39,196 bases of DNA from Streptomyces sp. adm13(2018) (GTDB lineage: Bacteria > Actinomycetota > Actinomycetes > Streptomycetales > Streptomycetaceae), in assembly GCF_008042145.1 (NCBI RefSeq), contig NZ_RDBH01000140.1, forward strand, positions 89,980 to 129,175, written 5' to 3'. Position numbers and translations under genes: made by a program. The notes below the pieces were generated by a model that had not been told where the DNA came from, made no database searches, and saw only the letters and a program-made list of their open reading frames with translations. Positions 1 through 7,003 of the stretch are shown piece after piece (positions within the stretch are counted from its first letter, which is position 1; each line of letters starts with the position of its first letter).

Positions 1-601
1 GGGGACGTGCGATGACGACGTCGGGGTGTCGCCGCTGCGGCGGAGGCTTGCGCCGGTCCTCCCATTCCGGGGCGAGCCAGTCGAAGACCAGGTGGTTGTG
101 CCGGCGGCCTTCCTTCAGGTCGACCTCGCGGAAGAGGCCCTGGTGGCTCATTCCGAGACTGACGTAGAGGCGCCTGGCGCTGGTGTTGTCCTCCCGGCAC
201 ATGCACCAGAACCGGTGCCGCCCGAGGTCGTCGAAGCAGAAGGCCGCGGTGAGTTGGGCCGCTTCGGCGCCGGCGAGGGGCAGGTTGCGCGCCCTCGGGT
301 GCAGCACGAGCGAATGGACGTACGCGCTGCTCCTGCCCTCCAGGTTCACGGCCACGCTGCCGACGAGGACGTCGTCGTGCTGGGCGATCGCCAGGTGGTA
401 GGTCCTGCGGTCGGGCGCGGCGGCCGAGAGCCGGGCTTGGCGGAGGGCTTCCGCGGCCTGCTGCCGCGTCATCGGTTCCGCGGTGAGGAAGCGCGTGGCG
501 TCGGGGTCGCCCCACATCTCCGCCGCCCGGTCGAGGTCGTCCTCCGCCAACTCCCGCAGTACGACGAACCGTCCGCGCCGGTGCGCGGCCGCCCTAACCA
601 C
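1..601 (-). CDS. GNAT-family N-acetyltransferase, cut at its C-terminus by the window edge
   Basis: The reading frame runs off the left edge, so the C-terminus is missing; about 200 residues are visible. The N-terminal part contains FVVLRELAEDDLDRAAEMW, the typical first strand and helix of GNAT acetyltransferases. The middle has a strand pair ending SLVLHPRARN and the C-terminal part has SARRLYVSLGMSHQGLFREV, the usual late GNAT helix plus strand for acetyl-CoA-dependent transfer to an amine. The start is the GTG at 601-599, the only start codon between the stop of the preceding hydrolase gene (635) and the first conserved strand. The spacing of about 33 bases suggests one transcript with the hydrolase. 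The substrate cannot be predicted. The classic pantetheine-binding loop is not sharply recognisable, so the family call rests on overall pattern. Confidence 0.75.
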   Translation of the reverse strand, partial: MVRAAAHRRGRFVVLRELAEDDLDRAAEMWGDPDATRFLTAEPMTRQQAAEALRQARLSAAAPDRRTYHLAIAQHDDVLVGSVAVNLEGRSSAYVHSLVLHPRARNLPLAGAEAAQLTAAFCFDDLGRHRFWCMCREDNTSARRLYVSLGMSHQGLFREVDLKEGRRHNHLVFDWLAPEWEDRRKPPPQRRHPDVVIARP

Positions 602-634
602 GGGCGACCGGCCTGCGGAGGCACGGGAGTGGCG

Positions 635-1531
635 TCATGTGAGCTGCTCCAACCGTTCGGACGCGTCGAGCGGACGGCAGTGCGGGACGGTCTCGCCACG
701 GTCGCCGAGGTGGGAGGCCACGATCTGCCCGTACAGGTCGGGGCGTTCGACGTGGATCATGTGGCCCGCGTCCTCGACGACGGTGAACCTGCCGTGCGGG
801 TAGCCCATGGCCAGCCGGTGGGCTTCGTGGGGTGGCGTCAGGATGTCGTTGACCCCGGTGAAGACCAGTACCGGCGCTTCGGGCAGGGACGGTGCCGGGA
901 GGGTCGTCGGGAACCACTGGCGGTAGAGGTGGCTTCTCAGGTCTTCCATGACGGCGGGGTCGAGCGATCCGATCCGGTCCCGGAACTGCGGTACGGGGCC
1001 TTGGTGCCCTGTCGCGTCTTCGTTCGCCGCCGGGCCGAAGAACAGGCGGGTCGCCACGTCGAGGAGTGTGGCGCGGTCGCCGCGGTCGCTGGCGACCTCG
1101 GCGCTCTGGAGCCCGGCCTTGAGCTGCGGGCCGGGCCAGGGCCCCGCGCACACGCCGGAGAGGACGACCCGGCGGACCTCCGGCCGGGCCTCACGCAGCA
1201 TGTGCTGGACGACGAAGCCGCCGAGGCACTGGCCCACCAGGTCGTAGCGCGCGAAGCCCAGGCGGTCCACGGCCTGCCAGGCCGCCGCGGCGAGGAAGGA
1301 GGCGTCGTAGGACGCGGGCAGCGGGTCGGCCGCGCCGAAGCCCGGCAGGTCCACGGTGACGACCGTGGTGCGGGGCGGGAGGGCCTTCTCCAGTCTCCGG
1401 GCCCATCCGTGGTTGCGGTGCAGCGCGCCGCCGAAGAGGAAGACGGGTGCGGCGGTGTGATCGGGCCGGCGGTTGACACGGCAGGAGTAGCGGAAGCCCT
1501 CGTGCTCGAGCCGCAGGGTCTCCTCGCTCAC
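635..1531 (-). CDS. Alpha/beta hydrolase with a Gly-x-Cys-x-Gly nucleophile elbow
   Basis: This is a 298-residue single-domain alpha/beta hydrolase without a signal peptide, so cytoplasmic. The early VFLFGGALHRNHGW supplies the oxyanion-hole region and VTVDLPGFGAADP is the usual second strand and loop. The nucleophile elbow reads LVGQCLGGF, so residue 102 is cysteine where most members have serine. FTGVNDILTP gives the acid (about Asp229) and DAGHMIHVERPD the catalytic histidine (about His257). Cys-His-Asp triads occur in dienelactone hydrolases and PHA synthases, but this protein is too small for a PHA synthase. The start is a GTG with GGAGG about 5 bases upstream. A small frame upstream ends in a 4-base overlap with this start. 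Substrate unknown. Confidence 0.85.
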   Translation of the reverse strand: MSEETLRLEHEGFRYSCRVNRRPDHTAAPVFLFGGALHRNHGWARRLEKALPPRTTVVTVDLPGFGAADPLPASYDASFLAAAAWQAVDRLGFARYDLVGQCLGGFVVQHMLREARPEVRRVVLSGVCAGPWPGPQLKAGLQSAEVASDRGDRATLLDVATRLFFGPAANEDATGHQGPVPQFRDRIGSLDPAVMEDLRSHLYRQWFPTTLPAPSLPEAPVLVFTGVNDILTPPHEAHRLAMGYPHGRFTVVEDAGHMIHVERPDLYGQIVASHLGDRGETVPHCRPLDASERLEQLT

Positions 1532-1668
1532 CGGACCTCCCCGGGGGCGGACGGTGCGGCGGTGGCGGCGGCCGGCGCGTGGCGGCGGGCGGTCGGTTCC
1601 CAGGATGCGGCCGCACGGGGGGAGCGGCAGTGCCGTGTGGGCATGCGGGTGACGCTGGGGACGTTCAT
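1528..1668 (-). CDS. Possible 46-residue upstream peptide overlapping the hydrolase start
   Basis: An ATG frame of 46 codons ends with a TGA that overlaps the hydrolase GTG by 4 bases (GTGA), the arrangement used for translational coupling throughout this window. The peptide is rich in Ala, Pro and Arg, begins MNVPSVTRMPTRHC and has no recognisable domain. No clear Shine-Dalgarno sequence precedes its ATG. It may be a leader peptide or chance, since such frames are common in GC-rich DNA. The rest of 1532-1782 shows nothing else I can name. Confidence 0.2.
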   Translation of the reverse strand: MNVPSVTRMPTRHCRSPRAAASWEPTARRHAPAAATAAPSAPGEVR

Positions 1669-1782
1669 GCAGCGCCAACGAAAGTGATCCACAAAGGGAT
1701 ACGGGTGGCCGGTGTCCAGTCCTCGCCACGCTCGGTGATCTCGCCGCGGGGACGAGGCGCCGCGGAGTGTGACGACGAGGCC

Positions 1783-2253
1783 CTAGGCCGGGCTGGTGGC
1801 TCCCGTCAGGGACAGCAGGGCGGTGATGCGCTTGCCGTCCGGTCTCGGCTCTATGGACAGCCGGTCGGCGAGGGCCTGGATGATCTCCATGCCGTGCTGG
1901 CCGATCCGGCCGGGGTCGACGCCTCGCACCGCCGGGACCGCGGGACGGGTGTCGCACACGCTCACCTCCACGCTGCCGGCGTGGATCCGCAGCTCCATGA
2001 GGACGGGGCCGGGAGCGTACTTGTGGGCGTTGGTGACGAGCTCGCTCACGACGAGTGCGGTGAGGTCGCGTACGCGCTGCGAGATCGGCAGGCGGTGCCG
2101 GGTTCCGGCCTCACCGAGGAAGGTCGCCGCGTGGTGACGGGCGTCGGCGATGCAGCCGGCGTCGTTGCCGTCGAGCGCGTAGGAGGCACAGTGCACCCGT
2201 CTGTCCGCGTGTCCGAGCTGCACGGTGTCGTTCGTGCCTTCGAGGGGTTCCAC
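1783..2253 (-). CDS. Anti-sigma-type ATP-binding protein (RsbW/SpoIIAB-like HATPase_c_2)
   Basis: This 156-residue protein is one GHKL ATPase domain. The N-box reads VVSELVTNAHKYA (about residues 69-80), the signature of switch-protein kinases and anti-sigma factors in Streptomyces. It is followed by a degenerate G1 box (VCDTRPAVP) and a short lid with GQHGMEIIQALAD. Family members either phosphorylate a STAS antagonist or bind a sigma factor. I chose the GTG at 2253, with GGAG about 10 bases upstream, because longer starts would run into the divergent STAS gene at 2417. The divergent arrangement with a STAS gene suggests the two may form a partner-switching pair. The G1 box lacks the usual DxGxG glycines, so kinase activity is uncertain. 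Confidence 0.8.
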   Translation of the reverse strand: MEPLEGTNDTVQLGHADRRVHCASYALDGNDAGCIADARHHAATFLGEAGTRHRLPISQRVRDLTALVVSELVTNAHKYAPGPVLMELRIHAGSVEVSVCDTRPAVPAVRGVDPGRIGQHGMEIIQALADRLSIEPRPDGKRITALLSLTGATSPA

Positions 2254-2416
2254 TCGCCTGCTCCGTCCTCTGCCCCGTCCACGCGCGCCGCCGCCGCGTG
2301 TCCGTTCGGCCGCCGGAGCGGCCCCGTTCTCGGGGGACCGTCCTGGTGTACGCGGCCTGCGCCGGTGGGGCAGAATCACCGGCGGGCCCACGCCCCGGTA
2401 GGTAAGAGTAGGCGCT

Positions 2417-2788
2417 GTGAGGGAGATGATGACCAGCAACGAGCAAGCGGACCGGACCGGCCGACTGTCCGTACAGCACCGTGTGGCCGACGGGGTCCGT
2501 GTGGTGAGTCTGACGGGAGAGATCGACCACACGACCAAGGACGTCGTGCGGGACGCTCTCCAGGCACGGGAGGAGACGTCACGCGTCGTGGCGGATCTGG
2601 AGCACGTGACCTTCCTGGACTCCAGCGGCATCAACGTCCTGATCTATGTGAACCAGCATCTTTCGGACGTGGGCGGATGGCTGCGGGTCGCCGCGGCGAC
2701 ACCGTCCGTGAACCGTGTCATAGAGCTGGTCGGCATCGACGCGGTCATCCCCTGTCACCGCAGCGTGGAAGAGGCCCTGAACAGCTGA
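2417..2788 (+). CDS. STAS-domain anti-sigma factor antagonist (RsbV/SpoIIAA-like)
   Basis: This 123-residue single STAS domain carries the phosphorylation-loop motif FLDSSGINVL; by comparison with SpoIIAA Ser58 the regulatory serine is about Ser69. It would bind an RsbW-type anti-sigma factor when unphosphorylated and be switched off by phosphorylation. The start is either the GTG at 2417 (weak AGTAGG upstream) or the ATG at 2426/2429, which sits just behind AGGGAG; the conserved domain begins later (LSVQHRV), so both are compatible. It is divergent from the ATPase gene ending at 1783 and convergent with the radical SAM gene, with a small hairpin between. Any of the five PP2C proteins in the window could reactivate it. 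Confidence 0.88.
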   Translation: MREMMTSNEQADRTGRLSVQHRVADGVRVVSLTGEIDHTTKDVVRDALQAREETSRVVADLEHVTFLDSSGINVLIYVNQHLSDVGGWLRVAAATPSVNRVIELVGIDAVIPCHRSVEEALNS

Positions 2789-2791
2789 CGC

Positions 2792-2808
2792 GCCCGGAAG
2801 GGCCGGGC
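2792..2808. terminator. Short hairpin between convergent genes
   Basis: GCCCGG (2792-2797) and CCGGGC (2803-2808) form a perfect 6-base-pair stem with a 5-base loop, in the 20-base gap between two convergent stop codons. There is no T tract, which is usual for Streptomyces terminators. It could serve both genes. Confidence 0.45.
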
Positions 2809-4014
2809 TCAGAAGGCGTAGCGGACCCGCAGCCACGGGGCGTGCTCCTGGATCAGTCGGATCAGGGTGTCGACGGCCTCGGCCTTGGTGGCGACGCGGT
2901 AGCGGACGTTCCAGCTGCCGTTCTCCGAGCGCTTGGGCTGCTGGATGTCCTGCCGCCACAGGACGTCCTCCGCGCGCGGGTGCCAGCCGAGGTTGACCTG
3001 GTGCAGGTCCTGGTTGTGGGTCAGCAGGATGATCTCCGCCGCCGCCTGGTCCTTCACCCGCCGCGCGAGCACGTCGTCCATGGTCCGCAGCAGGTCGGCC
3101 CAGGCCTGCTCCCAGCCGGGGCGGATGACCACCGGGGAGAGGTTGAAGTGGACCTCGTACCCCGCGTCCAGGAAGTCCGCGGCGGCAGCGAGGCGGTCCG
3201 CGACGGGACTGGTCCGGATGTCGAGGAGCCGGGAGTCGTCGGGCGGCATCACGGAGAACCGGATCCGGGTGCGGCCCCGGGGGTCGAGCCGTAGCAGGTC
3301 CGGGTTGACGAACTTGGTCGCGAACGACGCCTTGGCCGTGGGCCAGCGCCGGAACGCCCGGATCAGGTCCGCGGTGTTGTCGCTGATGAGGTCGTCGACG
3401 GAGCAGTCTCCGTTCTCTCCGACGTCGTAGACCCAGGCGTCCGGGTCGCACTGGTTCGGGGTGTCCTTGGGCCCCGCCTTCGCGATGTGGCGGCCGATGG
3501 CGGCGAGGACGCGATCGACGTTGGTGAACACGGTGATCGGGTTCGCGAACCCCTTGCGGCGGGGGACGTAGCAGTACGCGCAGGCCATCGCGCAGCCGTT
3601 GGAGAGGCCCGGGGCGATCCAGTCGGCGGAGCGCCCGTTGGGCCGGACCCCGAAGGACTTCCGCTCGCCCAGGACCAGGGTCTCCCGCTTGACCCTCACC
3701 CATCGCTCCACCTGGCCCTCGTTCCCGTGCAGGTGCGGAATGCGCCAGTGGGACTCGGTCTCGACGACCCGGGCCGAGGGGAACCTCGCGATGATCTGCC
3801 GCCCCCGCAGCGAGTCCGCGGCGGCGGGCTCGGCGTAGATCCGCTCCACGTCGAGCAGCCTGCGGGCCGTGGGCTCCTCGCGGAACCGGCGGTCGGCGGC
3901 GGCCTCCTCCGGCGCGGCGGCGGCCGCGAGGTCGCCCATGCTGAACAACCCGTCGGGCTCGTCGCCCGGCTCTCCGCCACCCTGCCGCATCCCGCGCCAC
4001 CGCCCTCGTGCCAT
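2809..4014 (-). CDS. Spore photoproduct lyase-family radical SAM protein
   Basis: This 401-residue protein contains NGCAMACAYCYVPRRKGF: the CxxxCxxC cluster (Cys141, Cys145, Cys148) that binds the [4Fe-4S] centre and S-adenosylmethionine. The following TNVDRVLAAIGRH, SATKFVNPDLL-type and IRFSVMPPDDSRLLD segments match the SplB/COG1533 group. True spore photoproduct lyases repair the UV thymine dimer of spore DNA; the actinobacterial homologues are longer and their substrate is less certain. The N-terminal 60 residues are low-complexity and the ATG at 4014 lacks a strong ribosome site; Met9 or Met26 could be the real start. The gene stands alone, convergent with the STAS gene. A DNA-photodamage role would fit the stress theme but is inferred. 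Confidence 0.8.
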   Translation of the reverse strand: MARGRWRGMRQGGGEPGDEPDGLFSMGDLAAAAAPEEAAADRRFREEPTARRLLDVERIYAEPAAADSLRGRQIIARFPSARVVETESHWRIPHLHGNEGQVERWVRVKRETLVLGERKSFGVRPNGRSADWIAPGLSNGCAMACAYCYVPRRKGFANPITVFTNVDRVLAAIGRHIAKAGPKDTPNQCDPDAWVYDVGENGDCSVDDLISDNTADLIRAFRRWPTAKASFATKFVNPDLLRLDPRGRTRIRFSVMPPDDSRLLDIRTSPVADRLAAAADFLDAGYEVHFNLSPVVIRPGWEQAWADLLRTMDDVLARRVKDQAAAEIILLTHNQDLHQVNLGWHPRAEDVLWRQDIQQPKRSENGSWNVRYRVATKAEAVDTLIRLIQEHAPWLRVRYAF

Positions 4015-4312
4015 CCGCCGTGCCCGCGCGACCGCCCGGATGCGGCGGTCGCCCGGACGTCTGACCCCACCCTACGGAGATCGCGGGGGCCGGCCCGCGG
4101 GGACGCCGGGACTGCCCTCCCGCGTCGTGACATCACCGCGGAGATCGAGGGTAGGGAGGCGGGACGGTGTCTGCGCGCCGGTCTCCGGGCCGTGCGCCGG
4201 CGGCTGCGCGGGGCGGGGAGTGCGGGTCGGACGCGCACGCTCAGCTGGGCTTTCGGTGCCGTATTGTCGACCGGGATAGTTGAGGCTTTGTGGGATGCGG
4301 AGGGGTACTGGG
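4015..4312. other. Intergenic region upstream of the stressosome operon
   Basis: These 298 bases lie between two divergently transcribed genes and must hold the promoters for both. I see no coding frame with conserved features. TTGTCG at 4265-4270 and AT-containing GATAGT just after it are the only promoter-like words, and their spacing is poor. GGAGGGG directly before rsbR is the ribosome site. Confidence 0.4.
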
Positions 4313-5161
4313 ATGGACAGCGCGGATGCGAAGCGGCTGCTGGACCTGATGTCGTCACGTCGTGCCGATTTGCTCGCGCGGTGGGAGGAGGACGTCGCGC
4401 GTTCCCTGCACGGCCGGCTGAGCACCGTCGAGCTCGGGCGCGAGCTGGGCGAGCTGTACGACGCGATCACCGAGGCCCTGGCGACCGGTGGGTTCTCCGG
4501 CCGCGGCGAGGGCTACACGGTCGTGCGCAGTCTGCTCGTCGAGCTGTCGCGCAGCCGTGCCCGGCAGGGCTTCACGCCCTCCGAGACCGCGGTGAGCGTC
4601 TTCGCTCTCAAGCGGGTCGTGGAGCCCCTGCTCGTCGGCGGCTCCGCCGACGACGTCCACGGTTACCTCGAGTTCGCGCGCCTGCTGGACGATCTCGGTC
4701 TGTTCACCATGGAGGAGTACGCGCGGACCCGCGAGGAGATCATCTCCGCGCAGTCCCAGCAGCTGCTGGAGCTGTCCACCCCCGTGGTGAAGCTGTGGGA
4801 CGGGGTCGTGGGCGTACCGCTCGTCGGGACGCTGGACTCCGCCCGTACGCAGGTGGTCATGGAGAAGCTGCTCCAGGCGCTGCTCGACTCCAACTCCGCT
4901 CACGCGATCATCGACATCACCGGTGTCCCCGCCGTCGACACCCAGGTCGCGCAGCACCTCCTGAAGACCGTCGTGGCCGCGCGGATGATGGGCGCGGAGT
5001 GCGTCATCTCCGGCATCCGGCCGCAGATCGCGCAGACCATCGTGGGGCTCGGCATCGAGTTCGGCGACATTCCCACCAAGGCCACCCTGGCCGACGCCCT
5101 GCGGCACGCCCTCACGGAGATCGACAAGGCCGCCGCGACCCGTGCGGAAGGTCTGCTGTGA
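4313..5161 (+). CDS. rsbR: RsbR-type stressosome scaffold and sensor protein
   Basis: This 282-residue protein has a helical N-terminal sensor domain (1-150; RADLLARWEEDV, TAVSVFALKRVVEPLL, EEYARTREEIISAQSQQLLEL) and a C-terminal STAS domain (about 155-270). The N-terminus resembles the non-haem helical RsbR paralogues, so the signal cannot be read from sequence. In the STAS domain LELSTPVV and DITGVPAVDTQVA place Thr156 and Thr210 near the two RsbT-phosphorylated threonines of Bacillus RsbRA; the second match is firmer. RsbR co-assembles with RsbS to sequester RsbT. The ATG at 4313 is chosen over an upstream ATG because GGAGGGG lies about 8 bases before it. It is the first of six genes joined by 4-base overlaps. 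Confidence 0.93.
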   Translation: MDSADAKRLLDLMSSRRADLLARWEEDVARSLHGRLSTVELGRELGELYDAITEALATGGFSGRGEGYTVVRSLLVELSRSRARQGFTPSETAVSVFALKRVVEPLLVGGSADDVHGYLEFARLLDDLGLFTMEEYARTREEIISAQSQQLLELSTPVVKLWDGVVGVPLVGTLDSARTQVVMEKLLQALLDSNSAHAIIDITGVPAVDTQVAQHLLKTVVAARMMGAECVISGIRPQIAQTIVGLGIEFGDIPTKATLADALRHALTEIDKAAATRAEGLL

Positions 5162-5535
5162 GCGATCGCGTACCGGTCCTGAAGATCGGGGACGTCCTCC
5201 TCGTCTCGATCCAGCTCGACCTGGAGGACCAGATGGTCCTGGACCTCCAGGACGACCTGTCCCAGCAGATCGTCGCCCACTCCGCGCGTGGGGTGATCAT
5301 CGACATCTCGGCGCTGGAGATCGTCGACTCCTTCGTCGGCCGCATGCTGGCCACCACCGCGGCGATCTCCCGGGTCCTGGGCGCGGAGACGGTCGTCGTC
5401 GGCATGCGCCCGGCCGTGGCCATGACCCTGGTGGAGCTCGGACTATCCCTCAAGGGCGTCCGGACGGCGCTCAACCTCGAACTGGGCCTGGGGTACCTGC
5501 GGCGTTCCCAGGCGACACGGCCGGGCAGCCGGTGA
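5158..5535 (+). CDS. rsbS: RsbS stressosome core STAS protein
   Basis: This 125-residue single STAS domain starts VPVLKIGDVLLVSIQLDLED, the typical RsbS N-terminus. The phosphorylation loop reads SALEIVDSFVGRML; Ser58 aligns with Bacillus RsbS Ser59, the residue RsbT phosphorylates to release itself. RsbS forms the stressosome core with RsbR and is the principal RsbT-binding element. The GTG start overlaps the rsbR stop by 4 bases (GTGA), implying coupled translation and matched stoichiometry, and the gene overlaps rsbT in the same way. The length is normal and all key residues are present. Confidence 0.95.
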   Translation: MSDRVPVLKIGDVLLVSIQLDLEDQMVLDLQDDLSQQIVAHSARGVIIDISALEIVDSFVGRMLATTAAISRVLGAETVVVGMRPAVAMTLVELGLSLKGVRTALNLELGLGYLRRSQATRPGSR

Positions 5536-5954
5536 GAGAGTATCCGGCCGACGCGGCCACCCGGGAAGAAGTCCTGATCCAGGCCAGCGGTGACGTGGTC
5601 AAGGCGCGTCAGGCCGTCCGGCTGCTGGCGCAGCAGGCGGGCCTGTCGCTCGTCAACCAGACCAAGCTGGTCACCGCGGCGAGTGAGCTCGGTCGCAACA
5701 CGCTGATCTACGGCGGCGGCGGGCAGGCGCACGCGGCCGTCGTCCGCGACATGGCGCGGGTCGGGGTGTGGGTGCGGTTCGTCGACACCGGCCCCGGTAT
5801 CGACGACATGGAGCTGGCGCTGACCGACGGCTGGACCTCGGGCAGCGGCATGGGCCTGGGGCTCAGCGGGGCGCGGCGCCTGGTCGACGAGTTCGAGCTC
5901 GTCTCGGTGCCCGGTGTCGGTACGACGGTGACCGTGCTGAAGTGGGCACGGTGA
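5532..5954 (+). CDS. rsbT: RsbT switch kinase
   Basis: This 140-residue GHKL serine/threonine kinase has the N-box ASELGRNTLIYGGGG (about 50-64), the G1 box VDTGPGIDD (84-92) and the glycine-rich lid GSGMGLGLSGARRL (104-117), all intact. RsbT is held in the stressosome until stress; it then phosphorylates RsbR and RsbS and leaves to activate a downstream partner. In Bacillus that partner is RsbU, recognised by an N-terminal RsbT-binding domain. No protein in this window has an evident RsbU-type N-terminal domain. The likely partner here is therefore one of the next two gene products, which carry ATPase-like N-terminal regions (inference). It is coupled by GTGA overlaps on both sides. Confidence 0.95.
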   Translation: MREYPADAATREEVLIQASGDVVKARQAVRLLAQQAGLSLVNQTKLVTAASELGRNTLIYGGGGQAHAAVVRDMARVGVWVRFVDTGPGIDDMELALTDGWTSGSGMGLGLSGARRLVDEFELVSVPGVGTTVTVLKWAR

Positions 5955-7003
5955 ACCCGCCCGCCGTCGGCGCGACCACCGAGGCGGAGGACGTGGTCTG
6001 GCTGCGTCTCGACACCGCCCTGGGGGCCGTCGCGCGCAGGGAGGCCGCTCGCCTGGCGCACCGCGTCGGCATGTCCGCGGACCGTGTCGCGGAGGTGGAG
6101 CTGGCGGTGACGGAGGCCGCCACCAATCTGCAGAAGCACGCCCGGGACGGGGCCCTCGCGCTTCGGGTGGTGACCCTGCCCGACCGCGCGGCCGTCGAAC
6201 TGCTCTCCCTCGACAGCGGTCCGGGGATATCGGACCTGCGGAGCGCGCTCCTGGACGGGACGTCGAGCAGCGGGACCCTCGGGGTCGGCATGGGGGCGAT
6301 CGCGCGGTCCGCCGACGCGTTCGACGTGTACTCGGTGGCGGGCAGCGGCACGACGCTGCTGGCCCGCTTCTGGTCGGTGCGTGAGGACGACGGGTCGGCC
6401 GGGCCGGAGCCCGCCGTGGCCGGGCTGACGCGGCCGATCAGCGGGGAGACGGTGTGCGGGGACAGCTGGTCCGCGCGTACGGACCTGGCTGAGGGCGGCC
6501 CCGTCGTCACCGCGATGCTGTGCGACGGTCTCGGGCACGGGCCGCTGGCGGCCCTGGCGGGCGAGCGGGCCCGGGCCGCGTTCCGGGCGAACGCCCACCG
6601 GTCGCCGCAGGAGATCCTGCGGGCCATGCACCTCCAGCTGAAGGGGACCCGGGGCGCGGCCGTCTCGGTGGCCCGCGCCGACTTCACCCGGGGCACCGTC
6701 GAGAACTGTGGCGTGGGCAACATCAGCGCCTGCGTGGTGAACGGCGACAAGCGGCAGGGGCTCCTCTCCCTGCCGGGCATCGTCGGTCACCAGATGCCGG
6801 CCCCGCGCAGCTTCCAGGGGCGCCTCGACCCCGGTGCCGTGCTCGTCCTGCACTCGGACGGGCTGAGCGACCGCTGGTCGCCCGCCGACTTCCCCGGCCT
6901 GTTCCGAAGGCGCCCCTCGACCATCGCCGGTCACATCCTGGCCCAGGCCGGCGTACGGCGGGACGACGCCGGAATCCTCGTCGCCCGGGCGGCCACTCCG
7001 TGA
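5951..7003 (+). CDS. ATPase-PP2C fusion, RsbX-like stressosome phosphatase
   Basis: This 350-residue protein has two domains. Residues 15-140 are a GHKL ATPase with N-box VTEAATNLQKHA, G1 box LDSGPGISD and a GTLGVGMG lid, close in style to RsbT. Residues 155-348 are a SpoIIE/PP2C phosphatase with GDSW (171-174), AMLCDGLGHGPLA (189-200) and LHSDGLSDRW, which carry the metal-binding aspartates. RsbX in Bacillus is only the phosphatase domain and resets RsbR/RsbS; here it is fused to an ATPase that may compete with RsbT or sense nucleotide. This arrangement recurs in stressosome modules outside Bacillus as far as I recall. The GTG overlaps the rsbT stop by 4 bases. An RsbU role is less likely because a second PP2C closes the operon. 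Confidence 0.88.
   Translation: MNPPAVGATTEAEDVVWLRLDTALGAVARREAARLAHRVGMSADRVAEVELAVTEAATNLQKHARDGALALRVVTLPDRAAVELLSLDSGPGISDLRSALLDGTSSSGTLGVGMGAIARSADAFDVYSVAGSGTTLLARFWSVREDDGSAGPEPAVAGLTRPISGETVCGDSWSARTDLAEGGPVVTAMLCDGLGHGPLAALAGERARAAFRANAHRSPQEILRAMHLQLKGTRGAAVSVARADFTRGTVENCGVGNISACVVNGDKRQGLLSLPGIVGHQMPAPRSFQGRLDPGAVLVLHSDGLSDRWSPADFPGLFRRRPSTIAGHILAQAGVRRDDAGILVARAATP

Noticed and set aside
26..1687. 553-codon open frame on the plus strand
   Set aside because: It is antisense to the acetyltransferase and hydrolase genes, has no domain pattern and reflects the GC-rich reading-frame artefact.
4303..4308. GGGTAC with GGCT 15 bases upstream, a SigB-type promoter match before rsbR
   Set aside because: It overlaps the GGAGGGG ribosome site, and transcription would begin inside the start codon, so it is probably coincidental.
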